Positions 37,616 to 50,600 of a stretch of 64,000 bases of DNA are shown in pieces. The stretch is from Ampullaceana balthica (Eukaryota; Mollusca; Gastropoda; Lymnaeidae), in the NCBI GenBank assembly GCA_944989445.1, contig CALYLW010000070.1, positions 1,531,852 to 1,595,851 of the forward strand, in the 5' to 3' direction. Under the pieces are notes generated by a model. The model saw only the letters and a program-made list of their open reading frames with translations. It searched no databases and was not told the DNA's origin. The stretch's first letter is position 1, and each line of letters opens with the position of its first letter. The position numbers and the translations under genes were made by a program.

Positions 37616-38157
37616 GGCTGTCATGTGAATTATGTTAATTAGGATATCATATTGTTATACGTTCATTACAACGTGTGACGCGGGAAATTCATATTTTCTG
37701 CTGTTTGAAGGGGGGATAATCGTGTATTTGTATTTAATGTTTAAGTTACTTCCCCTTTTTTATTTTAACTTTTTCAATTTATTCAATTATTTAATAATTG
37801 AGTGGTCCTCAAAATTTTTTATTTATTTTTCATTTAATTATTAAGTGTTTCTCAAACTATTTTTATTTATTTTGAATCGTATTTTATTTGTTGAGTGGTA
37901 GTATTTAAGGGTTTTAATTACAGTGTATTTGCTTCAGGTTGTTAGGCGATGTATTTTATTTGGGTTACTCTGCTGTTGTTGGTGGTGAATTTAATTATAA
38001 TAACATAGTTGGAGCAGACGATTGTATAGGTTACATCAGGAATGGTTTAGTATATATTATAGTTAATTAGACAAATTTAGGAGGGTTGGAAAAAATGGCG
38101 GATGTTTATTCCTGTGATGTTAGTGTAGGTGTAGTGGTATAAAGTATGTACTAAAAG

Positions 38158-40564
38158 CAGGGTTGTTAATATTGCAATATTGTATTGGTATTGGTAGTAT
38201 TGCCAATACTTTTTTAAGTATTGGGACGATATTGCAATACTTCTTGAAATTTGATATTGGTATTGGTATTGCCAATAATTATTTTTGATATTGGTATTGA
38301 TTTTTAACCAATACTAAAAGCAATATTCAACAAATTCTTTACAACATTGGTTGTGCATAAAGCTGAATATAATAAATTTTTCTTTGGTGTCGCCATCTTG
38401 TGAGTGACATTGCCAAACAGTTTTTGAATGAGACTGATCAATGAAATGAATGATAATAGAAATCAAATCATATATGACGTATGATATCTTTGGCAATGAG
38501 CATTGACTGAGCAGTGCGCATTTTGAAATGGTTACTTTTCTTCGCCTGGCTAAGTGGTAACGGCCAAATAGGTGGCGTTACCCTGTGAACTCTACTAAAA
38601 TTCATCGTTCATCGTTAGTTTTCCAGATGTGATGCAATTCACTGACTCGGTCTGACTGTTTTTACTATAGTATGATGTTTGACCGTTTATGTATCATTTG
38701 CTTTTCTATGACAGTCATTTGCTTCATTCATCCATTCATTCATCCATCCATCCATTCATTCATTCACAATATGTGTACAGTATACATATTAAAAATCTTG
38801 TTGCTTAAGGACGTTAAGGTATGCCGAGTTATTTAATATGTTGTCAAAGACTTTTGAATGCTTTGAGGAAAACTGATGAAGCAAGTGTTAACTATAGACT
38901 TGATCATTTCTGAAACCCGAACGCGTCATAAGCCATTCGGTCATATCTATTTTTAGGCTCTTCGTTGTCAGTAAGGTCAAACTTTCTCAAACATGGCTAG
39001 CAACAGTGTGTTTAATAGTGTTATAGTGCTATCTGAAAACGATGTTCCAGGTGTTATTTTGGACAAAAAAGATATTTCTTCTCACTCAGTTTTGCAGCCG
39101 AAAAAAGTTATTAAAATGTCGAAGACTTAAAACTTTAATAAATAAGCGTAACATATTTTAAATTATTTAAAGATGAGTGTAAGCGTTCGTTCGATAGTCG
39201 TAACTACGGTAAACACTAGTCCTCGCGTAGTCAATTATTAACATATATGTATTTTAATATTGTTTTCCTTGGTCCTTGCCTTATAAAAATATATGCCTTT
39301 AGTAATAAACTTACACTAAGATTATGACTTTAATTATAATTACATCATACTATGAAAGAATAAACTTCATGGACGAACGAGCAACTAGAATTAGTTACTA
39401 CTAACTTATTACTAGAGCCAGAGCCTCAGTCAGAGCAGATGCAGAGTCACTAATTCATTTACATAATTCATGCTCGTTCCGGCCGTCGCCACTAGTACTA
39501 GTCACTAGTGCTAACAAACTTATATTTAATATATCTTATCTTATCTTATCTGTTTACAGACGCTCCTTCTATACAGAAGATTATTGCGTCCTACGCTTAT
39601 CTCTGGTTTGTGTTTAGTCCTGCATTTTTATTAGAGATTTAAATGCTGATAAAGTGTTGGTTTTCCTGGATTCTTCAGGCAACCCATTCCACGCCCGAAT
39701 TCCGGACGGGAAGAAGGAAAACTTGTATGTGTTTGTTCTTGCATACGGAATAAGAAATGTGTTTTTATCCTTATGTCTATCTGAAGGTCGTGGTAAGTTA
39801 TCTTAATAATATAAATATTTATATATTATTAATATAAATTGTTTTTGTTGGTTCATATAAATTATATATGCCTTAGTATTTATTAGTAATAAACTTACAC
39901 TAAGATTATGATTTTAATTATAATTACATCATAAGTTTTAGAAGTAAATAGTATTTGAATGAATAAAATTCTCGGACGAATGAGCGAATGAACTAACTAA
40001 AAATAAAAAAGTATAGTCTGTATATTTAGATATTAATATTAAATTCACTCTCGCAAGGAAGCTCTATTTCACACTATATAATATATCAAATAATATGACC
40101 TTATATTTTTCTTTAAAATTCTATAAAATCAAGCTTTTGAAGAAGTTTTAGATAATTTCAATGAGCGCATTCCCTCTAATAGTTATGAATAAATATTAAC
40201 TACTTGACCTTACGGCACCTCAGGCGGTGACCTAGTTATAGATCGAGTCTATTATTAGACTTCCGGTAAATAATGACCAAGCCTATTGAACAAAATTTGG
40301 TTAAAAATACATTGTCTAAATTAGCCAAAAATGTTGTTATCGTTTATCGATGTAAGTGATATAGAGCGATGAATTACGTATTTGCGTTTTATTTGTCGAA
40401 TGACCCAAATATTGCTATTGGTAAGGCAATAATAAATAAATATTGGTATTGGTATTGCAATACTGGTTTTAAAATTGTATTGGTATTTGTATTGCAAATA
40501 GATTTTACAGGCAGTATTGGTATTGGTATTGCCAATAATTATTTTAGTATTGTTAACAACCTTG
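38158..40564. mobile_element. hAT-like insertion in the left arm, 2.4 kb
   Basis: The ends are CAGGGTTGTTAATA (left) and TATTGTTAACAACCTTG (right), inverted. The 8-bp target duplication ACTAAAAG is at 38150-38157 and 40565-40572. The right arm is uninterrupted at the matching place (about 51290), confirming an insertion. Both subterminal regions are filled with TATTGGTATTGCCAATA-type repeats, typical of transposase-binding arrays. No transposase was recognised. It contains a GATAA-family repeat. Confidence 0.88.
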
Positions 40565-40979
40565 ACTAAAAGTGACGAAGTGGAAATAGAATGCGTTGGT
40601 TTAGGTTAAAATCAATTGTACAAACAAGGCGAGTGGTTTGGATGACCATATGTCACCGCTTGATTTATGGATGTTTTTAATAAGTTAGTGGATGTATGGA
40701 ATGTGGCCCAGGACAAGTAAGGCGTTGGCTTAGGTTAAAATCAATAGTACAAATGAGGAGAGGGGTATGGACGGGGGCAATTGTAGATGTTGGTGGTTAA
40801 TTTAAGGTTGTTTTCTTTGTAAATTTAAATAATTTTAGTAGTTTTATAGGATTTTCTAAACTAAAGCAACAGTTTTCATCTTAGTGTGGTGATCTATGTT
40901 ATGAAAAGGTCTTTTTTTGTTCGTAGTGTTTCTTAATTCTAGGGTTTCCACTAAGTTTATTTGACAGCTTTAGCCATTC

Positions 40980-41960
40980 TTCTGATCTTAGTATCGGACT
41001 ATATTCTAAGTTTAACGATGTTTCCTTTCTTCCTTGTAAAAGTTTTTTAAAATAGATTCATAGTTTAAGTAAAGAGGTCTTTTATGTTTCCTTTCTTAAC
41101 TAGATGTGATCAGCTAGTAGTAGTAATATTTAATAAGGTTAACCGAGTCATTTTCTTCATGCTTATCTTGATGTCACGGACAGTTTTATAAAGTTAAATG
41201 GTCTTTTTGGTTGCATTTTTTCATAATTAGATGTGCTCATCTACCCTTGACAATATTTTATAAGTTGAAGGGTCTTGTGTTTTTTTAAATTTTTTAAATA
41301 TTTTTTAAAATTTTTTAAAATTATTTTTACTATTGTTGTTTCTTAGTTAGAAGTTCTCCTCTTAGGGACAGGGACATATTTTTTAATTTCAACGGAATCA
41401 TTTTCTTAGAGTTTTTTCTTAATTAGGGATTCTCAGCTAAAGTCGAAGAACAGATTTCTAGGTTCAAGGGGACTCGAGTTTGTTTCTTTTCTTAACTAGA
41501 GATTCTCAATATAGTGTCGGGAATAGTGTTGAAGATCAATGGATCTTTTTTGTTTTTGTTATTTACAGATTCTAATCTTAAGGCAAGGTTTTCTAAGTTA
41601 TGTTATCATTTTTGTTAATGCTATTTTCTTAACTAGAGATTCTCATCTTAGCGTAGAGCACGATTCTACAAGTTCAATGGTATTTTTGTTTTTGTTTTTT
41701 GTTACTTACGCAATTCTCCTCTTAGGGACAGGGATAGATGTCTAATTTCAAGGGAATCTTTTTTGTTCATGCTATTTTGTTAACTAGAGATTCTCATCTT
41801 AGAGTGGAGCACGATTCTGTAAGTTCAATGTTTTTTTTGTTTTTGTTTTTTGTTATTGACGCATTCTCCTCTTAGAGACAGCGACAGATTTCTATTTTCA
41901 AGGGAGTCATTTTCTTAGTGTTTTTATTTATTTATTAGAGTTAATTATCTTAATGGCGCC
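40980..41960. repeat. Degenerate ~110-130-bp tandem repeats in the left arm
   Basis: The motif AACTAGAGATTCTCATCTTAG, then AGCACGATTCTATAAGTTCAATGG, then a T-rich GTTTTTGTTTTT tract recurs several times. The inverted counterpart is at about 49800-50720. Copy number differs between the arms, so the arms have expanded or contracted independently. Reading frames here are repeat artefacts. Confidence 0.75.
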
Positions 41961-42009
41961 GACAGTTTTTATAAAGTTCAACAGCGTTTGTTTTCCTTTC
42001 TCCATATAC

Positions 42010-43613
42010 TATCGGTACCAAATTTGGTAATTTTTTAAAAACATTGCTTTGCGTATTATTGCGATAGATTTTTTAGTTTTGTTGAATAATATTATTTAAA
42101 CTTGAAGGAATTTTTTTTACTAGTGTCAGGTAGACTTTGATAAATTGATTAAGTTTTTGTAATTGAACCATTCAACGGGTGTTGCAAATAATTTTTAACT
42201 GAGGGATTTTTATCCATAAGAGTAGCTTTTGAAAAGTAATTTATTATTCTGTAAATTAATTTTAATTTTTATAAACAAGTTTTCTGACTATTGTATTTTG
42301 TTGTCTAGTTTAAAACCGAAATTCAAGTGTAAAATAAGTGATCTCTTGTAAATTTTTGTAAGGAAGGTTATAATTTATGGTTTTTGTTAAAATGTACACA
42401 TTTTATAAATCAGTAATTATTAACATTGGTAGGTAATATTTGAGGAAGGGAAAATATGTGAAAACAGGTGATCGTTGTAGCGAAAGTTTAGGTAGTTATA
42501 GTGTATCACTAGGGGTTATATACAAGTGATTGGTAAAGATTTACATTTTTATGTATATACTTGGAACACTAACGATTAGATGCTGTAGTATCTAGTTGGT
42601 CACTACATGTTGTTAATAGACGAGAGCTGGTTATTGATCAGGGAATGGAAACAGATGGGTTAAGCTACAGGCGAAAATATGCAGGCTGGTGAAATATATA
42701 ATATATCAACTACTTGGCCAGATTCCTTTATACAGATTGAAAAGTTTCGCGTTTGCGATAATTAAACATTTGTTGGCCAAACAGCGGTGTAGAAATTTAG
42801 GGGAGGTGAATTGTAGTATCGGTACCAAATTTGGTAATTTTTTAAAACATTGCTTTGCGTATTTTCGCGATAGATATTTTAGTTTTGTTGAATAATATTA
42901 TTTAAACTTGAAGGAATTTTTTTACTAGTGTCAGGTAGACTTTGATAAACTGCTTAAGTTGTTGTAATTCAACCATTCAACGGGTGTTGTAAATAATTTT
43001 TAATTGAGGGATTTTTATCCATAAGAGTAGCTTTTGAAAAGTAATTTATTATTCTGTAAATTAATTTTAATTTTTGTAAACAAGTTATCTGACTATTGTA
43101 TTTTGTTGTCTAGTTTAAAACCGAAATTCAAGTGTAAACTAGGTGATCTCTTGTAAATTTGTGTAAGGAAGGTTATAATTTATTGCTTTGGTTAAGACTT
43201 CAAAAAGTTTAAGTCAGTAGTTGTTAAATTGGTAGGTAATTTTTGAGGAAGGGAAAATATGTGAAAACAGGTGATCGTTGTAGCGAACGTTTAGGAAGCT
43301 ATAGTGTATCACTAGGGGTTATTACAAGTGATTGGTAAAGATTTACAGGTTTATGTTTATACTTGGAACACTAACAATTAGATGATGTGGTATCTAGTTG
43401 GTCACCTCATGTTGTTAATAGACGCGAGTCGGTTATTGATCAGGGAAGGGAAACAGATGGTGTAAGCTGCATGCAAAAATACGCAGGCTGGTAAAATATA
43501 AAATAGGTCAACTACTCGGGAAGATTCCTTTATACAGGTTGAAAGGTTTCGCGTTTGCGATAATTAAACACCTGTTGGCCACAACGCGGTGTAGAAATTT
43601 ATGGAAGGGCCAT
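42010..43613. repeat. 807-bp tandem duplication present only in the left arm
   Basis: ATCGGTACCAAATTTGGTAA at 42011 recurs at 42818, and CGTTTGCGATAATTAAACA recurs near the end of each unit. Units 42010-42816 and 42817-43613 differ by scattered substitutions and small indels. The right arm has a single copy (about 48945-49733), so the duplication followed the formation of the palindrome. Confidence 0.9.
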
Positions 43614-46362
43614 TGATTTTCTTTTTCATTAGGTTGTGACTTATCGCTGAGTAATATATTTAAATAACATTATATTAAAAGACATCTTCCTAACTTTTGT
43701 GTTAAGAATTATAGTGGGTGCAGTAGTTTGTACGTTTTATCAAGTCCCAGTGGTTGCTATATTTTGTTCATTATTTGTCTTTCACATGTATACAACAAAC
43801 CGGTACAATAAACCAATCTTTAATCCCCGATCTTTAAGGTCCATACATGGGACTCCTTACAAACAATTTTTTGTTTAAGTAATGTAAGCTATGAGTTTTA
43901 AAGTTATGTTTTACAAAGAGGAACTCATACTCTCACACAACAGGTTTTACATTAAGGCTTTAAGTTTTTCCCCTTTTTTAGTCTCGTCCTTGTTAATAGG
44001 TGTGATAGAAAGTTCTAGGTAAAGACAAGCTGTATTTAGTTTTATGTTCTGTCCACAATGGCCATCTGACTACGAATAGGTTGTTCTTTGGGTTTGTAAA
44101 AATACGTGTATGTTATTAGGGTGTACTCCAACCTAGACATTGTTTTCTCTAGGAGATATGAAGATTTTGTCTATGTAAGTAAAGTTCAGAGAAGTTAAGG
44201 GGTTGGGAGGTAACCATTATAACATAGATTGTAGTACTAGGTGCGATGAAAGTGTTGACATGTAAGAAAAGTTAAGAACATCTTAGGTACGGGCGGTAAT
44301 CACATCATGGATGGTTTTACCAACCCTTGTATGAAGTTGCTCTGTCTGAGAAAACTTTAGAAAATATTTTATGTGCCGGCTGGTAATCCCTAACATGACC
44401 TATAAGGATGTATGCTAAGATACAGACAAAGTCAGTTAGGGTGGTAGACAATATGGGTGTGGGAATGGCAGTTGGATGCGTCAAAAAATGTTTACGTTCT
44501 CGACAATGAGAGCAAATGTATGCCGTTGGAGTAATAGTAACAGACTTGGAATTTGTCGGGCGTGTTTGTAAAAGAGAGTAAAGGAAACGGTATTGTCACG
44601 GTCACGAACTAAGTATACCGCTCGAGTAAAAGTAAACTTGTAGACAGACAAACGGTCGTGATAAAGAAACGATGGTCATGTTTTCTTTTAAGGGAGGGTT
44701 ATAATTTTTTTATCTTGAGAAACATTTAACAACATCGTTGTTCCATCTTTCTTCCTTCGTTTATTTGTGGTTGTAACTCTGTTTAATTTTGTTGATGTCG
44801 TAGACTTCAAAAGGTCTTTCTAAGCATTTTAGAAATATTCTTTTGTCTTGATAATCATTTTGTCGATTTGTTGAGATTTCATTTTTTCTTCTGAGGGTTT
44901 TCTTTTAGTTTCAAGAGGAATGATTTTTGAGGAGGTGAGACGTAACCGTTTGAATACCAGACATAAGCGCACAGTTCAACGAGACATGGTTTATGCCATT
45001 TACATGGTCGATTTGAGCTATCGTGTATCCACTATGTCCGATTAGAAGCCCATCACAGGAGGTACGGTGGGTGCAACCTACCAGACTAGAAGAATTTTTC
45101 GTTCGACTAGTGAAACGGATAAACAAGAGCGATGATGATGATGACTATGAACTTGTCATGTTTCTTAGTTGTAACACATAGGGTCTAACGACGGTTATAA
45201 GACATTAACGATAGATGATAATAAGACTGAGGATACACCACCACTTAGAGAAATTTTGACTTGACTACCCCTCTGGATCGGTCACTTAGTTGTAGCAAGG
45301 GGTGTACTAAAAACAACACCAACCCCATTTACCTTCTCTTCCACTTTAGATTCAGATATAACCTAAATCTTTTTCTTTTCATGGCAAACTTAAACTTGAA
45401 ATTCCGATTTTCCAAAACACTTTAACCAACAAACATGTCCACATTAAACTTTCCCTCTGTACCAAACAACTTCTCATCTTGTAACACTCCTGGCTGATAA
45501 TTCAAGACACCCCTCCTTACGCTGACTCCTAACCCTTCTCATCTTTTTTCCCTTCTATTAATCTACAACCTCCATCCTCATGTTGTCTCCTAACCCTTCT
45601 CGTCTCTGTTAATAATGTACAACATCCCTCCTCACATTGAGTCCTAACGTTCTCGTGTTGTTACACTCCCATGTCTTATGTCTGGTATTCAAACGGTTAC
45701 GTCTCATCTCCTCAAAAATCATTCCTCTTGAAACTAAAAGAAAACCCTCAGAAGAAAAAATGAAATCTCAACATGTCGACAAAATGATTATCAAGACAAA
45801 AGAAGATTTCTAAATGCTTAGAAAGACCTCTTGAAGTCTACGACATCAACAAAACTAAACAGAGTTACAACAAAAATAAACGAAGGAAGAAAGATGGAAC
45901 AACGATGTTGTTAAATGTTGCTCTAGGAAAAAAAATTATAACCCTCCCTTAAAAGAAAACATGACCATCGTTTTCTTTATCACGACTAGGCCTGTCAACG
46001 GGTACCCGGGACCCGGGTACCCGTTGCCGTGTGATTACCCGGGTAGTAAAATTCCGCCCGGGTACCCGGAGGCCAAACTTCGGCTCCCATGCGGCTTTGT
46101 GTGTTTACATTGTGGCTTGCGAAACAATTTATGAAATGAAAATTTTTGTTTCAAATATTTGCTGTGAAGTACATCTAAGGATAAATATCTGTCAATGGGA
46201 AATAATTGTCAACGGGAAATAACATACGGTCCCAACAAATACAATGTATTTTGATATATATTTTTTTCTCTCAACGTGAAACAGAAATCGCACATCACAC
46301 TAAAAAAATGGTTCTTTAAAAGAAACGTATAAAGAAAACAAAAGTCCTCTGCCAAAAAAAAA

Positions 46363-47215
46363 GGATGGACTGCTTAGAGATGAAAGAAGCTGTGTTTGTA
46401 AATTAAAAAAACACCTTTGCTTTGACTAACTTTGCTTTGAAATACGCCGATTGATACTAGCATATCTGTGTATCTACCCCCTCTCCTCCCTTCACTCCTA
46501 TAACCCACACCCCTTCACTTCCTGTGTTCATTAACACTGGGTGACCTAGAAAAACTGATGCTAATAATGCGTACAAGGTCGTCAGTATTTAAATTTAATA
46601 AACTAAATTGTTAGTTACTAACAGTGTAAGATGGAGAAGACGTCAGCTGCGAGGATGGACTGCACGGAGATGAAAGATGCCGTGTTTGTTTTTTGTTCAT
46701 TCAAACACCCTTGCTTTGAAACTAACTTTGCTTTGAAATAGCCGACAGTGGGTCACCGATTGATACTTTCTATATAATACCGTTTTTTCTACTCTCTTCC
46801 CCCCCTCTCCTCTCTTCCCTCCTATAACCCAGTGCTTCTCAAAATTTTTTGTATTGCGGACCGGCAGGAATTTTTTCCATTGCATCAGGAACCGGTGCAC
46901 TATTTTCCCTGTACTTGCATGGTAGCGAAATGTATTATATTTCCTTTTATTTTATTTCCTTTTATTTCTTTCATTTATTTTCTTATTGTCAAAAATGACA
47001 AATTCTATAGGGTTAGTATTATTGATAGCAATTGGAGGATTATAATTATATTTTTCTCTCCTTTCTTGATAACTTCCGCGGACCCCCACTTTGAGAAGCA
47101 CTGCTATAACCCACAGCCCTTGCATTGGCGTGTGTTTCTGGCGTTCATTAACACGTGTTTGCCTAGCCCAAAATTTGATATTAATAATACAACCAAAGTT
47201 AACAAGATGGGTTAG
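46363..47215 (+). repeat. Tandem duplication (~300 bp units) inside the hAT element
   Basis: GGATGGACTGCTTAGAGATG at 46363 recurs as GGATGGACTGCACGGAGATG at about 46653. Both units continue through CTTTGCTTTGAAATA, CCTATAACCCACA and TTCATTAACAC. The second unit is split by the nested hAT MITE. Confidence 0.8.
46830..47103. mobile_element. Nested hAT MITE, 274 bp
   Basis: The ends are CAGTGCTTCTCAAA (left) and TTTGAGAAGCACTG (right). The perfect 8-bp target duplication CTATAACC is at 46822-46829 and 47104-47111. The related unit at 46363-46650 lacks it, confirming insertion into a duplicated segment of the larger hAT. Confidence 0.95.
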
Positions 47216-47259
47216 ACGTCGTGTGGAATCAGGCCAAACAAGTTGACAGCGACACGGCA

Positions 47260-47609
47260 AAATGCAACCATTGTAATTAAATTGTGTCTTTGAAGGGTGG
47301 CAACCTAACGTGATAAAACGCCATGTGAACGCTATTCATAAATTGATATTTATAAACCAACCGCCGATCCACCTAATGTCAGTAATTTTGGTGTCAACAA
47401 AAGCAGTACCACTGACCAAAGAACGATCACTTGAGATTTACCGCAGTATTGCGTCCTTCATCGCCATTAGCATCTACTACCTACGCCAAGTGGATATTAA
47501 CATTCAAGGTAAGACACTGAATGTTACGTCATTGCCACTGACATTTTGTTTGCATGTTCAGTTTACTGTCATTTATGAGTATGACGAATGCATTTACAGC
47601 AGGAATTGA
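47260..47609 (+). pseudogene. BED-finger/N-terminal fragment of a hAT transposase
   Basis: The plus-strand frame gives V-I-K-R-H-V-N-A-I-H-K, like the histidine half of a BED zinc finger, then L-T-K-E-R-S-L-E-I-Y-R-S-I-A-S-F-I-A, which matches the segment after the BED finger in ZBED-type hAT transposases. A stop at 47607 truncates it, and no catalytic domain follows before the element ends. Confidence 0.65.
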
Positions 47610-50600
47610 ATAAAAGTTTTTAGTGCATTATAGTATAGTTAATTGTAGTGTATTAGCAATAGTATGTTACTGGAAGCAAGCCGTTGGCTACTACTACTGT
47701 GTGAATTGAGGTGCATGGATGGTGGCTAGGTTGTATTGTATAGCGATCATGAGGGGGAAAATTATGCGACGTTTAAGTTTAGAACGGGTAACCCGGGTAC
47801 CCGTTCGAAATTTTTACGGGTACCCGGGCAGCTTTTTTCAACAAAATTGACAGCCCTAATCACGACCGTTTGTCTTTCTACAAGTTTACTTTTACTCGAG
47901 CGGTGTATCTTTGTTCTCCCCTCCTACTTAGTTCGTGACCGTGACAATACCGTTTCCTTTACTCTCTTTTACAAACACGCCCGACAAATTCCAAGTCTGT
48001 TACTATTACTCCAACGGCATACATTTGTTCTCCTTGTCGACAACGTAAACATTTTTCGACGCATCCAACTGCCATTCCCACACCCAGATTGTCTACCACC
48101 CTTACTGACTTTGTCTGTATCTTAGCATACATCCTTATAGGTCATGTTAGGGATTACCACCCGGCATATAAAATATTTTCTAAAGTTTTCTCAGACAGAG
48201 CAACTTCATACAAGGGTTGGTAAAACCATCCATGATGTGATTAACGCCCGTACCTAAGATGTTCTTAACTTTTCTTACATGTCAACACTTTCATCGCACC
48301 TAGTACTACAATCTATGTTATAATGGTTACCTCCCAACCCCTTAACTTTTCTGAACTTTACTTATATAGAAAAAATCTTCATATCTCCTAGAGAAAACAA
48401 TGTCTAGGTTGGAGTACACCCTAATAACATACACGTATTTTTACAAACCCAAAGAACAACCTATTCGTAGTCAGATGGCCATTGTGGACAGAACATAAAA
48501 CTAAATACAGCTTGTCTTTACCTAGAACTTTCTATCACACCTATTAACAAGGACGAGACTAAAAAAGGGGAAAAACTTAAAGCCTTAATGTAAAAAAAAA
48601 CCCTGTTGTGTGAGATTATGAGTTCCTCTTTGTAAAACATAACTCTAAAACTCATAGCTTACATTACTTAAACAAAAAATTGTTTGTAAGTAGTCCCATG
48701 TATGGACCTTAAAGATCGGGGATTAAAGATTGGTTTATTGTACCGGTTTGTTGTATACATGTGAAAGACATATAATGAACAAACAACAGCACCAACTGGG
48801 ACTTGATGAAACGTACAAACTACTGCACCCACTATAATTCTTAACACAAAAGTTAGGAAGATTTCTTTTAATATAATGTTATTTAAAGATATTACTCAGC
48901 GATAAGTCACAACCTAATGAAAAAGAAAATCAATGGCCCTTCCATAAATTTCTACACCGCATTGTGGCCAACAGGTGTTTAATTATCGCAAACGCGAAAC
49001 TTTTCAATCTGTATAAAGGAATCTTCCCGAGTAGTTGACCTATTTTATATTTCACCAGCCTGAGTATTTTCGCATGCAGCTTACACCATCTGTTTCCCTT
49101 CCCTGATCAATAACAGACTCGCGTCTATTAACAACATGAGGTGACCAACTAGATACCACATCATCTAATTGTTAGTGTTCCAAGTATAAACATAAACCTG
49201 TAAATCTTTACCAATCACTTGTAATAACCCCTAGTGATACACTATAGCTTCCTAAACGTTCGCTACAACGATCACCTGTTTTCACATATTTTCCCTTCCT
49301 CAAAAATTACCTACCAATTTAACAACTACTGACTTAAACTTTTTGAAGTCTTAACCAAAGCAATAAATTATAACCTTCCTTACACAAATTTACAAGAGAT
49401 CACCTAGTTTACACTTGAATTCCGGTTTAAAACTAGACAACAAAATACAATAGTCAGATAACTTGTTTACAAAAATTAAAATTAATTTACAGAATAATAA
49501 ATTACTTTTCAAAAGCTACTCTTATGGATAAAAATCCCTCAGTTAAAAATTATTTACAACACCCGTTGAATGGTTGAATTACAAAAACTTAAGCAGTTTA
49601 TCAAAGTCTACCTGACAATAGTAAAAAAATTCCTTCAAGTTTAAATAATATTATTCAACAGAACTAAAAAAATCTATCGCAAAAATACTCCAAGCAATGT
49701 TTTAAAAAATTACAAAATTTGGTACTGATAGTATATGGAGAAAGGAAAACAAACACTGTTGAACTTTATAAAAACTGTCGGCGCGATTAAGATAACTAAC
49801 TCTAATAAATAAATAAAAACACTAAGAAAATGACTCCCTTGAAAATAGAAATCTGTCGATGTCTCTAAGAGGAGAATGCGTCAATAACAAAAAACAAAAA
49901 AAACAAAAAAACAAAAAAAACCATTGAACTTATAGAATCATGCACCACACTAAGATGAGAATCTCTAGTTAACAAAACAGCATCAACAAAAAAGATTCCT
50001 TTGAAATTAGACATCTATCCCTGTCCCTAAGAGGAGAATGCGTAAGTAACAAAAAACAAAAACGAAAAGACCATTGAACTTATAGAATCGTGCTCGACAC
50101 TAAGATGAGATCTCTAGTTAAGAAAATAGCATGAACAAAAAATACAACGTAACTTAGAAAACTGTGCCCGATCTTAAGATTAGAATGCGTCAATAACAAA
50201 ATACAAAAACAAAAAGACCATTGAACTTATAGAATCGTGCTCGACACTAAGATGAGAATCTCTAGTTAAGAAAATGGCATGAACAAAAATGACAACGTAA
50301 CTTAGACATCTGTGCCCGATCTTAAGATTAGAATCTGTAAAAAACAAAAACAAAAACGACCATTGATCTTCAACACTATTCCCGACACTATATTGAGAAT
50401 CTCTAGTTAAGAAAAGAAACAAACTCGAGTCCCCTTGCACCTAGAAATCTGTTCTTGGACTTCAGCTGAGAATCCCTAATTAAGAAAAAACTCTAAGAAA
50501 ATGATTCCGTTGAAATTAAAAAACGATAGTAAAAATTAAAAATAAAAAAAATAAAAAAAAATAAAAAAACCAACAAAAAAAACAACAACCAAGACCCTTC

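Larger units (their letters stand above)
35099..40007 (+). repeat. 4.9-kb tandem duplication, unit 2
   Basis: Second copy. Here the hAT continues past the end of the duplication to its true 3' end at 40564, and the palindromic element continues rightwards. Unit 2 is therefore joined to the complete element, and unit 1 is the orphan. Confidence 0.95.
45987..47858 (+). mobile_element. hAT transposon in the right arm of the palindrome, 1.87 kb
   Basis: The ends are TAGGCCTGTCAACGGGTACC (left) and TTGACAGCCCTA (right). The 8-bp target duplication ATCACGAC is at 45979-45986 and 47859-47866. ACGGGTACCCGGG motifs are repeated subterminally at both ends (46000-46070 and 47785-47830), the usual transposase-binding arrangement. 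The left arm is continuous across the matching site (about 44665-44690), confirming an insertion. It holds a transposase fragment, an internal tandem duplication (46363-47210) and a second hAT. Confidence 0.92.

Noticed and set aside
47736..48125. 129-codon plus-strand frame
   Set aside because: It crosses from a hAT terminus into the palindrome arm, so it is a chance frame over a transposon junction.
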